This document shows, in pieces, positions 26,552 to 35,084 of a DNA stretch of 60,704 nucleotides. A program made the translations under genes and the position numbers. Below the pieces are notes generated by a model, which was not told the origin of the DNA, did not search any database, and worked only from the letters and a program-made list of their open reading frames with translations. Position 1 is the stretch's first letter. Every line of letters begins with the position of its first letter. Source of the DNA: Alistipes sp. (GTDB lineage: Bacteria; Bacteroidota; Bacteroidia; Bacteroidales; Rikenellaceae). The DNA is taken from positions 1-60,704 of the forward strand of contig JAFYRB010000015.1 in assembly GCA_017559615.1 (NCBI GenBank). The letters run 5' to 3'.

Positions 26552-27823
26552 ATGCTTACACTAAAGCAATTGCGCGACAATACTGAGGAGGCTATACGTC
26601 GCCTCGCAAAGAAGGGTGTCGATGCGGCACCTATTATCGCTCGTATCATCGAGCTTGACGACAAGCGTAAGGCTCTCCAGAATGAGCTCGACTCGACGCT
26701 TGCGGCACAGAACCAGGCTGCAAAGCAGATTGGTATGCTTATGGGTAAGGGCCTTAAAGAGGAGGCTGAGGCTATGAAGGCCGAGGTGGCCGCTCTCAAG
26801 GTTCGCTCACAGCAGCTTAAGGAGGAGTCGGAGCAGGTGGCAGAGGAGCTTCAGAATGAGATTGTGCGTCTGCCAAACTTCCCACACGACAGCGTGCCTG
26901 AGGGCCGTACGGCGGAGGATAACGTAGTGGTGAAGCTCGTGGAGAACTACACCGAGATTCCTGGTGAGGCATTGCCACATTGGGAGCTTGCAAAGAAGTA
27001 CGACATCATCGACTTCGACCTCGGCGTGAAGCTTACGGGTGCTGGTTTCCCTGTCTACAAGGGTAAGGGCGCTCGCCTTCAGCGTGCCTTGATTAACTAC
27101 TTCCTCGACTGCAACACACGTGCTGGTTATCAGGAGGTTGAGCCTCCAATTATGGTAAACGAGGCTTCGGGATTTGGTACAGGTCAGTTGCCTGATAAGG
27201 AGGGACAGATGTATCACGTTACGGCAGATGGATTCTACCTTGTGCCTACGGCAGAGGTGCCTGTGACAAATATCTTCCGCGACGTAATCCTCGAGCAGAG
27301 CGAGTTGCCTGTGAAGATGACAGCATACACGCCTTGCTTCCGTCGTGAGGCTGGCTCGTATGGTAAGGATGTGCGTGGCCTTAACCGCTTGCACCAGTTC
27401 GACAAGGTGGAGATCGTGCAGGTGGCGCACCCCGACAACTCGTATGAGGCGTTGGAGGCGATGGTGGCACACGTGGAGAGCATCGTGGCATCACTCGGCT
27501 TGCCATACCGTATCTTGCGCCTTTGTGGTGGCGATATGTCCTTCACATCGGCTCTTACCTTCGACTTCGAGGTATACTCCGAGGCACAGAAGCGCTGGTT
27601 GGAGGTATCGTCAGTATCGAACTTCGAGTCGTTCCAGTCTAACCGTCTGAAGTTGCGCTACCGCGATGATAATCGCAAAACACAGCTCTGTCACACTCTA
27701 AATGGCTCGTCTCTTGCACTGCCTCGTATCGTGGCTGCTTTGCTCGAAAACAACCAAACTGAGGAGGGAATTCGCATCCCTGAGGTGTTAATTCCTTACA
27801 CAGGGTTTGATTTTATAAAATAA
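26552..27823 (+). CDS. serS: Seryl-tRNA synthetase
   Basis: 423 residues from MLTLKQLRDN (26552), the standard SerRS start. An N-terminal antiparallel coiled-coil arm (about 30-105) binds the long variable arm of tRNA-Ser. The class II core has motif 2 (CFRREAGSYGKDVRGL) and motif 3 (LNGSSLALPRIVAALLE). Cytosolic and monocistronic, though the ferredoxin promoter overlaps its last codons. Confidence 0.97.
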   Translation: MLTLKQLRDNTEEAIRRLAKKGVDAAPIIARIIELDDKRKALQNELDSTLAAQNQAAKQIGMLMGKGLKEEAEAMKAEVAALKVRSQQLKEESEQVAEELQNEIVRLPNFPHDSVPEGRTAEDNVVVKLVENYTEIPGEALPHWELAKKYDIIDFDLGVKLTGAGFPVYKGKGARLQRALINYFLDCNTRAGYQEVEPPIMVNEASGFGTGQLPDKEGQMYHVTADGFYLVPTAEVPVTNIFRDVILEQSELPVKMTAYTPCFRREAGSYGKDVRGLNRLHQFDKVEIVQVAHPDNSYEALEAMVAHVESIVASLGLPYRILRLCGGDMSFTSALTFDFEVYSEAQKRWLEVSSVSNFESFQSNRLKLRYRDDNRKTQLCHTLNGSSLALPRIVAALLENNQTEEGIRIPEVLIPYTGFDFIK

Positions 27824-27835
27824 TTTGTATATTTG
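27806..27835 (+). promoter_or_regulatory. Ferredoxin promoter inside the 3' end of serS
   Basis: TTTG at 27806-27809 and TATATTTG at 27828-27835 with an 18-base spacer. The -33 box lies within the last codons of serS. The predicted start near 27842 gives a ~28-base leader to the ferredoxin ATG at 27870. Confidence 0.65.
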
Positions 27836-27869
27836 CAAGGCGAAACACTCATTTAAACTATAAAGTATT

Positions 27870-28040
27870 ATGGCTTACAAAATTTCTGATTCGTGTGTTG
27901 CGTGTGGTACATGCATCAACGAGTGCCCAGTAGAGGCTATCTCTGCAGGTGACATCTATGTTATCGACCCAAGCAAGTGTATCGATTGCGGTACTTGCGC
28001 TGGTGTTTGTCCTTCAGAGGCAATTGCTCCTGAGGCATAA
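27870..28040 (+). CDS. 2[4Fe-4S] ferredoxin
   Basis: 56 residues, too short for many gene callers. It has two CxxCxxCxxxCP clusters (CVACGTCINECP and CIDCGTCAGVCP), the classical clostridial-type dicluster ferredoxin. A low-potential soluble electron carrier. In this genome it is a plausible partner for the indolepyruvate oxidoreductase at 49-51 kb, which lacks its own ferredoxin domain (inference). It has its own promoter and ends in a strong terminator element. Confidence 0.97.
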   Translation: MAYKISDSCVACGTCINECPVEAISAGDIYVIDPSKCIDCGTCAGVCPSEAIAPEA

Positions 28041-28043
28041 TTT

Positions 28044-28136
28044 ATTGTGATAGTGGCGCATCTGCGGCCCATCACTTAAAAGTAAGACCCCTCGGGCTGT
28101 ACTTCGGTACTATCCCGAGGGGATCTTCTTTTTTCT
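28044..28136 (+). repeat. Repeat/terminator element, copy A (after ferredoxin)
   Basis: A head sequence TTGTGATAGTGGCGCATC...GCGGC is followed by a terminator hairpin: stem CCCCTCGGG with CCCGAGGGG, an upper stem GTAC-ttcg-GTAC, then a T-rich tract (28125-28134). The same head plus a hairpin of different lower stem but the same GTAC-loop-GTACTA top recurs at 40302 and 40496. Confidence 0.75.
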
Positions 28137-28149
28137 ATCTATACATAAC

Positions 28150-28178
28150 AAAAAAAGGGAGGCTCGATGGCCCCCCTA
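28150..28178 (-). terminator. Terminator of the etf/acyl-CoA dehydrogenase operon
   Basis: On the minus strand GGGgGGC-catcga-GCCtCCC followed by seven T (plus 28151-28157 A-run). It lies 20 bp past the acyl-CoA dehydrogenase stop and faces the ferredoxin terminator, so the convergent units are insulated. Confidence 0.8.
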
Positions 28179-28197
28179 AAAGCAATACCTATATATA

Positions 28198-29910
28198 TTA
28201 GGCTCTGTAAAGCTCAACGTCTGATGGCTCCGATGCAAGAATGCAAGAGTAGGCCTCCTCAATCTTACGCGTTGCGTACTTAACGAAAATCTTTGTAGCG
28301 TTCAAGTACTCAGACTCCATCTCGGTGGCCTGGCGGAGCATAATGTGCGACATAACGATGTAGCCAGCAATCTCTACCAAACGGCGTGAGTGGAAATCCT
28401 TGAAGCCCTGAGCCTCCTTATCGAGAGTCTCAACACGCTCTACGGCAGACTCATACTTCTTACGCAACTCAACAAGGTGTGCGCCCAACGCTGCGGTAGC
28501 CTCGCTACGCTCACCCTCCTCATAGCGCAAAATCTGCTCAAGGAACGTACCCTTAGTGACGTGGTTGATAGCCGCTACGACCTGCAACTGGGTGGTACCC
28601 TCGTAGATATTCAAGATGCGGGCATCGCGGAATAGGCGCTCGCAAGCGTAGTCCTTCATATAACCTGAGCCACCGTGTACCTGCAACGAGTCGTAAGCAA
28701 CCTCGTTAGCGAACTCCGAGCCGAAGAGCTTGGCGATAGGAGTGAAGGCATCGGCAAGGCGGTTGTAGAACTTCATCTCCTGACGCTCCTCACCCTCCAA
28801 CGAACGCTCGTGAGAGATGTGGTTGAGCTGCTTGTAGATATCCACGAAACGTGCTGTCTCATAGAGCAATGCGCGGGATGCGAGGACCTTGGCCTCCATA
28901 TTCTTAAGCATCTCCGATACGGCAGCAAACTGAATGATAGGCTTGCCGAACTGCTCACGCTCGTGGGCATACTTCAAAGCCTCGCGGTAGGCAGCCTCGG
29001 CCAAACCTGTTGACTGTGCCGAGATACCCAAACGCGCTGCGTTCATCAACGACATAACGTACTTGATAAGTCCCATCTTGCGGTCGCCAACCAACGTAGC
29101 AGGGGCATTGTTGAAGACCAACTCACAGGTTGGTGAGCCCTTGATACCGAGTTTATTCTCGATGCGGCGAACGATAACGCCACCATCACGCTTGTCGTAG
29201 ATGAGCATTGACAAACCACGAGCATCCTTCGTGCCATCCTCGGTACGTGCCAAAACGAGCGAGATGTCGCCATCACCATTGGTAATGAAGCGCTTACAGC
29301 CGTTAAGACGCCATACACCAGCCTCCTCGTCCCACGATGCCTTGAGCATCACAGCACCAAGGTCAGAGCCTGCATCAGGCTCGGTGAGGTCCATAGCGCA
29401 GGTCTCACCAGCAGATACACGTGGCAAAAATTTAGCCTTAATCTCCTCGGTTGCGAACTCGTTGATAGTCTCGGCGCAATCCTGCAAGCCCCAGATATTC
29501 TCGAAGCCTGCGTCGGCACGTGCTACCATCTCGTTAGCCATAGCAAAGCAGGTAACAGGCATATTCAAGCCATCGAAGCGGCGTGGTAGAGTCATACCGC
29601 CCAAGCCTGCCTCGTTCAAAGCCTCCATATTGCGGACCGTACCCGAGGCGTACTCTACGTGGTCGTTAACAACACGTGGGCCCTCGTGGTCGACACTCTC
29701 GGCATTAGCGGCGATAACCTCACCACATACGTCACCGACAATCTCCAACACTCTGCGGTAAGAGTCCATAGCATCCTCCACATCCTGTGGGGCGTAGTCG
29801 AAGGTCGACGCATCGGCGAAGTTGCGCTCCTTAAGCTCGATGATTCTCTTCATCAACGGATGAGAGAGGTGATACTGTAAATCCTTATTATCTAAATAAA
29901 AGTTTGCCAT
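28198..29910 (-). CDS. Acyl-CoA dehydrogenase (Etf-linked)
   Basis: 570 residues, longer than the usual ~380 because of a C-terminal extension (about 450-570) seen in Bacteroidetes members. FAD-binding and substrate motifs are visible: CAMDLTEPDAGSDLGAV, RFITNGDGDISLVLART, and the C-terminal NIYEGTTQLQV with the catalytic-base Glu near residue 436. It oxidises an acyl-CoA or, in a fermenter, reduces an enoyl-CoA such as crotonyl-CoA, with electrons through EtfAB. It lies 7 bp after etfA, so the three genes form one operon. Confidence 0.93.
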   Translation of the reverse strand: MANFYLDNKDLQYHLSHPLMKRIIELKERNFADASTFDYAPQDVEDAMDSYRRVLEIVGDVCGEVIAANAESVDHEGPRVVNDHVEYASGTVRNMEALNEAGLGGMTLPRRFDGLNMPVTCFAMANEMVARADAGFENIWGLQDCAETINEFATEEIKAKFLPRVSAGETCAMDLTEPDAGSDLGAVMLKASWDEEAGVWRLNGCKRFITNGDGDISLVLARTEDGTKDARGLSMLIYDKRDGGVIVRRIENKLGIKGSPTCELVFNNAPATLVGDRKMGLIKYVMSLMNAARLGISAQSTGLAEAAYREALKYAHEREQFGKPIIQFAAVSEMLKNMEAKVLASRALLYETARFVDIYKQLNHISHERSLEGEERQEMKFYNRLADAFTPIAKLFGSEFANEVAYDSLQVHGGSGYMKDYACERLFRDARILNIYEGTTQLQVVAAINHVTKGTFLEQILRYEEGERSEATAALGAHLVELRKKYESAVERVETLDKEAQGFKDFHSRRLVEIAGYIVMSHIMLRQATEMESEYLNATKIFVKYATRKIEEAYSCILASEPSDVELYRA

Positions 29911-29917
29911 AGCGCGC

Positions 29918-30937
29918 CTATTTTGAGTTCTGTTTGTAATACTTAATCATCTTTGGGATGACCTCCTCGACACTACCTGTGATGGCATAGTCGGCAATCT
30001 TGTTGATAGGTGCCTCAGGGTCGGTGTTGATAGAGACAATCATAGCCGAGCCATCCATACCTGCGGTGTGCTGAATCTGTCCCGAGATACCGCAAGCGAT
30101 ATACAACTTTGGGCGTACGGTAACACCTGTCTGGCCAATCTGACGCTCGTGCTCCGTGAAGCCTGCATCGACAGCAGCGCGTGATGCTCCTACCTCACCA
30201 CCAAGTACCTCGGCCAACTCGTGAACCAACGCGAAGCCCTCCTTGGAGCCTACGCCATAGCCACCAGCAACGATAATCGAAGCACCCTTGATGTCAATCT
30301 TACGCTCCTCGATATGACGCTCTACGATGCGTACTGCAAGGTCGGTATCCTTAACCATACCCTCCCACGCAATAGCGCGAAGCTCACCAGCAGCAGGGGT
30401 TGCCAATGCCTCCTTACGCATAACACCCTCACGAACGGTAGCCATCTGTGGACGGCACTCAGGGTTGACGATAGTGGCGATGATGTTACCACCAAACGCT
30501 GGACGAATCTGATAGAGGAGTGAGTCATACTCCTTGCCCGTCTTGGCATCCTTATGCTCGCCGATAACAAGCTCGGTGCAGTCGGCAGTAAGACCGCTAT
30601 GCAAAGCCGATGATACACGTGGCGCAAAGTCACGACCTACGGGTGTAGCACCGAAGAGTGCTATCTGTGGCTTCTCCTGCTGGATAAGGCCCACCATAAC
30701 TGCGGTATGTGGTAGGGTGCGGAATGGCGCGAAAATCTCGTTGTCGGCATACCATACCGTGTCGGCACCATACTTCGCCAACTCCGAGGCAAAGCCCTTT
30801 ACATCGTGGCCAATAACCACTGCCTCGAGCTTCACGCCAAGGGTATTAGCAAGCTCGCGGCCCTTTGTGAGCAGCTCCAACGATACGTCGGCAATGTGCT
30901 GCCCCTCAATCTCGATATATACAAATACGTTATTCAT
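29918..30937 (-). CDS. etfA: Electron transfer flavoprotein alpha subunit
   Basis: 339 residues. The C-terminal FAD domain shows GGYGVGSKEGF, GASRAAVDAGF, QIGQTGVTVRPKLYIACGISG and QHTAGMDGSAMIVSIN, the standard ETF alpha signature. It forms a heterodimer with EtfB and shuttles electrons for acyl-CoA dehydrogenase. Whether the pair is bifurcating cannot be decided by eye. The gap to etfB is 14 bp. Confidence 0.97.
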   Translation of the reverse strand: MNNVFVYIEIEGQHIADVSLELLTKGRELANTLGVKLEAVVIGHDVKGFASELAKYGADTVWYADNEIFAPFRTLPHTAVMVGLIQQEKPQIALFGATPVGRDFAPRVSSALHSGLTADCTELVIGEHKDAKTGKEYDSLLYQIRPAFGGNIIATIVNPECRPQMATVREGVMRKEALATPAAGELRAIAWEGMVKDTDLAVRIVERHIEERKIDIKGASIIVAGGYGVGSKEGFALVHELAEVLGGEVGASRAAVDAGFTEHERQIGQTGVTVRPKLYIACGISGQIQHTAGMDGSAMIVSINTDPEAPINKIADYAITGSVEEVIPKMIKYYKQNSK

Positions 30938-30951
30938 ACTTCACTCATTGA

Positions 30952-31827
30952 TTAACCGAGCGTGTGGCTCGCGATAAGTTCCTGCATTAGCGACTCGATA
31001 TCCTTGTCATCCGAGGTGAGGCTCTTGGCCTCCTTGGCAGTGAACACTACGTTCTCAATCTTCTTAACCTTCGTAGGTGAGCCACTCATACCGAGCTGCT
31101 CCGCATCAGGGTTTACGTCCGCAGCCGAAAACTCGATAATATGTAGGTAAGGGCGCTCCGCGATGAAGTTCTTTGCCTTATCCTCTGCCGCAGCCATCTC
31201 CGATGTTGCGAGGGCATACTTGAACTTCATAACGCGCTTGGCGTTGCGAGGACGGCACTCCTTGGCTGATGAGTTGACGGTGATAACGGCTGGAAGTGGC
31301 GAGATAACAACCTCGGTACCACGCTCCAAGCGGCGCTTGATGGTAACCTCCGTAGCGTTGATGTCGAGAAGCTCCTCGGCGTAGGTAATCTGTGGAAGGT
31401 CGAGTTTCTGGGCTACCTGTGGGCCTACCTGCGCGGTATCGCCATCGATAGCCTGACGGCCTGCAACGATGATATCAGGGTTAATCTTGCGAAGGGCGCA
31501 CGAGAGTGCATACGATGTTGCAAGTGTGTCAGAGCCTGCAAACTCCTTGCCTGAGAGAAGGTAGCCTCCATCGGCACCACGGAACATAGCCTCGCGAATG
31601 ACATCCGCAGCACGCTGTGGGCCCATTGTGAGTACCTCGACAGTAGCATTGCCCAAGCGCTCCTTCATCTGAAGAGCCATCTCCAAGGCGTTGAGGTCCT
31701 CGGGGTTGAAGATAGCAGCCAGAGCAGCACGATTTACAGTACCCTCTGGAGTCATAGCATCCTTGCCCACATTACGTGTGTCGGGCACCTGTTTTGCCAT
31801 AACTACGATTCTTGTTACTTTTTCCAT
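30952..31827 (-). CDS. etfB: Electron transfer flavoprotein beta subunit
   Basis: 291 residues. Visible features are VMAKQVPDTR at the N-terminus, FNPEDLNALEMALQ, and the ETF-beta signature in the AMP/FAD-binding region (AGRQAIDGDTAQVGPQVAQ). First gene of the etfB-etfA-acyl-CoA dehydrogenase operon. A minus-strand -7 box TATCTTTG (plus 31904-31911) lies 77 bp upstream; no good -33 box is seen. Confidence 0.97.
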   Translation of the reverse strand: MEKVTRIVVMAKQVPDTRNVGKDAMTPEGTVNRAALAAIFNPEDLNALEMALQMKERLGNATVEVLTMGPQRAADVIREAMFRGADGGYLLSGKEFAGSDTLATSYALSCALRKINPDIIVAGRQAIDGDTAQVGPQVAQKLDLPQITYAEELLDINATEVTIKRRLERGTEVVISPLPAVITVNSSAKECRPRNAKRVMKFKYALATSEMAAAEDKAKNFIAERPYLHIIEFSAADVNPDAEQLGMSGSPTKVKKIENVVFTAKEAKSLTSDDKDIESLMQELIASHTLG

Positions 31828-32023
31828 AATAGTCTAATTATGTATATCTTTTTTTCTCGTTCTCTTACTCTTGGGAGGCTTCGTCATCCTCCAATTTCGC
31901 GGTCAAAGATACTTAATTTTGTCTAAATGACCATCGTTTTTTCGTGTTTATTTTATCTGCGTTTTCTAACGTGTAGTAAATCAACGTGATAGTGATATGG
32001 CGTATTTTTCTATTTTGCCACCA

Positions 32024-33181
32024 CTACTCGTTGATGTCGATGCCTATACGGCGGTAGCAGTTCAGCACGTTGTAGGCCACAACCTCGCGGCGAAAGCGCG
32101 ATACGTAGGCTCGGCCCTCGGAAATCATCTTTGCACGTAACTCCTCATCTCCGAGGACCTTGTCTATGGCTTGGGCGAGGGCATCGTGGTTCGACGTGTC
32201 GACATAGATGGAGTGTTCGCCACCTGCCTCCCTCATAGAGCCGCACTCCGAGGCGATGACGGGAACGCCTACGGTGAGGGCCTCGACAATCGTTGGTGGG
32301 AAGCCCTCGTAGAGCGACGGCATAACGTACAACGACGCAAGGCTATACAACGCTGGCATATCGTCGTCGGCAACGCCATAGAGCATATGGATGCGCTCCT
32401 GAAGGCCTAACGACTTGATACGGTGGCGGATATGCTGGGTGTGGGGTGTGGCACGGCCTACGATGACAAGTTCGGTGTTGGAGTTGGTCTTGGCAATAGC
32501 CTCGACAAGATGTAGTAGGTTTTTGCGTGGCATCTGCGTGCCTACGAAGAGGATAAACTGCTTCGGAAGGTGGTAGCGCTCGGCAACCTCACGCTGGCGC
32601 TCCGCGGTGATAGGGCGCAGGAAACGGTCGTGGCAGCCACGGTAGATAACATCAATCTTGTCGGCATCGACGTGGAGGTAGCGCACAAGGTCGTGCTTTA
32701 TATTCTCGCTGATGGCTATGATGCGGTCCGCGCGGCGTAGTGACGAGGTCATAGTAAGTCGGCGGTAGGCGTTGTACAACGGGCTAAAAAGTCTTCTAAA
32801 ACGTAGAAAATCAAGGTTATGCACCGTCACGATGCTACGTATTCCTCGGCGCTCCAGGCCAAAGGGTAGCCACTCGGTAAGGCTATGGTAGAGGTCCACA
32901 TCGCCACGTTTTAGGTCGCGCGAGATAGGCCATAACCTCCACAACCACGATAACTTACGCCAGATGCCACCATCGGGGAGCATAGCCTCGATGTTATGGG
33001 TGTCGGCAAGACGCTCGAAGTCGGGCGTGGTGTCGTCGTCGGGGACATACATACGGAAGTAGGTGCGGCGCTGGGCGGCGTGGGCGATAGCCTCGATAAG
33101 GAACAGAGCATAGTTGCACAACGTGGCATCGCCCGTTGTGGCATACTTGGCATCGAAACCTATGGTGTTGTTTCGTTTCAT
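32024..33181 (-). CDS. Family 4 glycosyltransferase
   Basis: 385 residues, GT-B fold. N-terminal GFDAKYATTGDATLCNYA and RSIVTVHNLDFLRF, then the family-4 donor-site motif PSLYEGFPPTIVEALTVGVPVIASE with the E-x7-E pattern in the C-terminal half. A cytosolic, membrane-peripheral sugar transferase for a glycolipid or capsule; substrate unknown. Not in a glycan cluster. The preferred promoter is TTTG/TATATTTG upstream (33224-33254). Confidence 0.9.
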   Translation of the reverse strand: MKRNNTIGFDAKYATTGDATLCNYALFLIEAIAHAAQRRTYFRMYVPDDDTTPDFERLADTHNIEAMLPDGGIWRKLSWLWRLWPISRDLKRGDVDLYHSLTEWLPFGLERRGIRSIVTVHNLDFLRFRRLFSPLYNAYRRLTMTSSLRRADRIIAISENIKHDLVRYLHVDADKIDVIYRGCHDRFLRPITAERQREVAERYHLPKQFILFVGTQMPRKNLLHLVEAIAKTNSNTELVIVGRATPHTQHIRHRIKSLGLQERIHMLYGVADDDMPALYSLASLYVMPSLYEGFPPTIVEALTVGVPVIASECGSMREAGGEHSIYVDTSNHDALAQAIDKVLGDEELRAKMISEGRAYVSRFRREVVAYNVLNCYRRIGIDINE

Positions 33182-33223
33182 CTCTCTACGTATTTATACG
33201 TACGCGCACGCGCGTTCATTTGG

Positions 33224-33254
33224 CAAATATAGTGAAATTTTGCGGTTTGCCAAA
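33224..33254 (-). promoter_or_regulatory. GT4 gene promoter
   Basis: On the minus strand, TTTG (plus 33251-33254), a 19-base spacer, and TATATTTG (plus 33224-33231): a perfect Bacteroidetes promoter, with the start predicted near 33217, about 36 bases before the ATG at 33181. The leader contains an alternating CG-rich stretch, TACGTACGCGCACGCGCG. Confidence 0.75.
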
Positions 33255-33399
33255 CTTTTGCCCTCTATGATGAGCGATTTGGGATATAGGGCGGTCGGAG
33301 GGGTGGACTTTGGATAAAACGTTAACACACTGAAAATGAGCTGATAATGAGTTGCTCTTAAAATAATTGAAAAAATTATTGAAAATTTTTAATAAAATA

Positions 33400-33431
33400 T
33401 TTGGAGGTTTGGAAGAAACGCCTTACCTTTG
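33400..33431 (+). promoter_or_regulatory. Strong promoter of the candidate small RNA
   Basis: TTTG (33400-33403), a 20-base spacer, and TACCTTTG (33424-33431), followed by GC. Just upstream (33355-33399) is a very AT-rich A-tract stretch like an UP element of stable-RNA promoters. Predicted start near 33438. Confidence 0.7.
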
Positions 33432-33437
33432 CAGCGA

Positions 33438-33591
33438 AGTTTTAAGGTTCATTTAGGTTAGTAGTTTTAGGTTGGTGAGGCAATCGAAAGGTTGTAGCAA
33501 AAGTCGCAGACTCAGAGAGATGCGAGTTTTGTTACGAAGACACGAGTTTTAGGTTTACGTGTCGTACCTTTCGGTGGCCTCTATTTTTTTT
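33438..33591 (+). ncRNA. Candidate structured small RNA (~154 nt), family not recognised
   Basis: No reading frame explains this stretch. It folds by eye into a closed three-way structure: an outer stem GAGGC (33477-33481) with GCCTC (33577-33581) and CGAAAGGT (33485-33492) with ACCTTTCG (33566-33573), enclosing hairpin 1 (CAAAA-CGCA, 33498-33508, with TGCG-TTTTG, 33521-33531) and hairpin 2 (GACACG, 33539-33544, with CGTGTC, 33558-33563). The outer stem is followed at once by A then eight T (33584-33591), so it doubles as an intrinsic terminator. A good promoter with an A-rich upstream region precedes it. It does not look like tmRNA, RNase P RNA, SRP RNA or the 6S RNA I know. The 5' ~40 nt are unpaired and carry repeated TTTAGGTT. 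Confidence 0.6.
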
Positions 33592-33609
33592 GTCAAAAAA
33601 ATAGAGGCC
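33576..33609. repeat. Perfect 15-bp inverted repeat at the small RNA end
   Basis: GGCCTCTATTTTTTT, a 4-base loop TGTC, then the exact complement. It overlaps the outer stem and U-tract of the small RNA, so the two foldings exclude each other. It would act as a bidirectional terminator. A third partial copy of the arm (AAAAAATAGAGGC) lies at about 33684-33697. Confidence 0.75.
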
Positions 33610-33721
33610 TTGGTGGCCAAACCACATTCACATTCCCCCTAAATCCCCCTTTGCGAAAGGGGGACTTGGTCGTTGCCTTTGGCGAAAAAATAGAGGCTTT
33701 GCCTTCCATATCATCCACCTT
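33610..33721. other. Non-coding spacer between the small RNA and the inverted-repeat arm
   Basis: No gene is seen. It contains a C-rich palindrome CCCCCTTTgcgAAAGGGGG (about 33645-33663), of a type widely dispersed in bacterial genomes, and a TGGT-ggccaa-ACCA hairpin just before it. Nothing else recognisable. Confidence 0.5.
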
Positions 33722-33869
33722 CTCCCTAAACTCCCTATCCTCCCTAATCTCCTTACCCCACACAACGTGCGTTTTCCCCCTAAAAATGGCACACAACTGC
33801 ACACAACGCGCACATCACGCACACTACCCCACCCCCTGTGACAATGTGACATTGTGACAATGTGACAAC
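33722..33869. repeat. Left arm of the inverted repeat flanking the RepA-like gene
   Basis: Its reverse complement matches 35085-35240 almost base for base over the gene-proximal ~110 bp (only a few mismatches), then more loosely through the TTAGGGAG-type tail. From the gene outward it holds four 8-bp units TGTGACAA (33837-33868, one mismatch), a C-rich block, four ~10-bp units with GCACA spacing (about 33789-33828), and the CTCCCTAA tract. The arm begins 6 bp past the RepA-like stop codon. Confidence 0.9.
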
Positions 33870-33875
33870 ACCCCG

Positions 33876-34925
33876 CTATATAGATGTTCTGCTCGGTGGT
33901 GTGGTAGTCACATTATTACCATCTTCCCATAGTAAACCCTTGTCTATCAATCGCTTAATACGCATAGAGGCTGTGGTGCGACCTATCGACATACACTCTG
34001 TAAGTTTGTTTGTCAACGTAGCACGCTCAACGTTTCCGCCGTACTCGTTGTTGAGCAGTTCGAGTATCTTGTCGTTAGCACTCTGACACTCGCCGCCAGG
34101 TACGTCGCAGAGCTGCGGAATACCATCCTCCGAGATGGCAAACGCAAAGCGCTGAAATGGCTCGTTACGGCAGAATTGTGGTTCAACGATTGAACAACTA
34201 CCCGTACGATGAACGAAGAGTACGGACTCTGCCTTGCGCTGCAACGACGAGCCAAGATGGCCACGCGCCTTATCTGTACCAGGATTAGTATGTAATACAC
34301 AGATAATGTGCGTATTAGTCTGTGTAGAGAGTGCCATAAGCGCACCTACAAGCGCATCACTCTCTTCGAGGTCGTTCGTATTGCGCTGAAGGTCGGCAAT
34401 ACCATCTATAACTACCAGGTCGAAGGGCTGAAACCTTGCGTAGTGATAGATAGTATCTACTACCAATTGGTATCGCTCCTTGGGCGAAAGTTCGCGGAGC
34501 ATAAGCGTTACGAGGCGTGGCTCCGACATCCCCGCGATGCTTGCTCCCGTCATCTTCGAGATACGCTCTACGACTCTACGTACGTGCATCTCGCCCTGCT
34601 CCGTATCTACCCATAACACTCTCATTTTGTAGTTGTTATCTACAAACTTGAAGTTGTCGATACGTTGCGCAGGGAGTGCCATTGCCGAGGCTACAAGAGC
34701 CGACGTTAGGAAGGTTTTCTTGCTCTTTGCCTCACCGCAAATGGCCGAGATATTACCTCGCGAGCATACGCAACTGCCGTTGATTGCGATTAGTGGCTCG
34801 ACCTCGGGCATCTGCTTCGACATATCGAGCATCCACTGTCTAATTCTCTCCTCCGATAGGTCGAATTCGAATGCCTTTACCTGCTCGTCGACCTCACTTT
34901 GTCTGTAATCATCTTTCATAGTCAT
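33876..34925 (-). CDS. RepA-like AAA ATPase with C-terminal winged helix
   Basis: 349 residues from the ATG at 34925 (or 347 from 34919). The longer frame begins with a TTG that lies inside the -7 box, so it is rejected. A RecA-fold ATPase of the RepA/AAA_25 type: a Walker A variant GEAKSKKT (second Lys where Gly is usual, as I recall for Bacteroidetes members), Walker B VVIDGIADL, sensor CVLHTNPG, and an arginine-finger-like segment GSSLQRKAESVL. The C-terminal ~55 residues form a winged-helix DNA-binding domain (LTNKLTECMSIGRTTASMRI). Plasmid and mobile-element RepA proteins are replicative helicases. Here the gene alone is boxed by inverted repeats, with no relaxase, primase or integrase beside it. 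Likely an accessory or mobile element gene. Confidence 0.85.
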   Translation of the reverse strand: MTMKDDYRQSEVDEQVKAFEFDLSEERIRQWMLDMSKQMPEVEPLIAINGSCVCSRGNISAICGEAKSKKTFLTSALVASAMALPAQRIDNFKFVDNNYKMRVLWVDTEQGEMHVRRVVERISKMTGASIAGMSEPRLVTLMLRELSPKERYQLVVDTIYHYARFQPFDLVVIDGIADLQRNTNDLEESDALVGALMALSTQTNTHIICVLHTNPGTDKARGHLGSSLQRKAESVLFVHRTGSCSIVEPQFCRNEPFQRFAFAISEDGIPQLCDVPGGECQSANDKILELLNNEYGGNVERATLTNKLTECMSIGRTTASMRIKRLIDKGLLWEDGNNVTTTPPSRTSI

Positions 34926-34961
34926 ATGATTTAAAATGTTAAATAGTTTTATTTGTGAGTA

Positions 34962-34992
34962 CAAATATATAACATTTAGGAGGCCTTGTCAA
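34962..34992 (-). promoter_or_regulatory. RepA-like gene promoter
   Basis: On the minus strand TTGA (plus 34989-34992), an exactly 19-base spacer, and TATATTTG (plus 34962-34969). Predicted start near 34955, a ~30-base leader to the ATG at 34925. It sits inside the element, between the gene and the right arm. Confidence 0.75.
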
Positions 34993-35084
34993 GGGTTTAT
35001 AGGATAAATTTTTGAATTATTTTTTCGGCTATTTTTTAATGTGCAGATTCACAGCGATGTAGCAATTTAACTGGTGGATGCTAC

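Noticed and set aside
33438..33591. tRNA or tmRNA gene
   Set aside because: No cloverleaf, no T-arm GTTCGA motif and no CCA end; the fold is a different three-way structure.
33645..33663. CCCCCTTT-gcg-AAAGGGGG palindrome as a specific regulatory site
   Set aside because: This palindrome type is common in many bacterial genomes as a dispersed repeat; nothing ties it to a nearby gene.
34926..34964. Longer start (MYSQIKLFN) for the RepA-like protein
   Set aside because: It uses a TTG that lies inside the promoter -7 box and so would not be transcribed.
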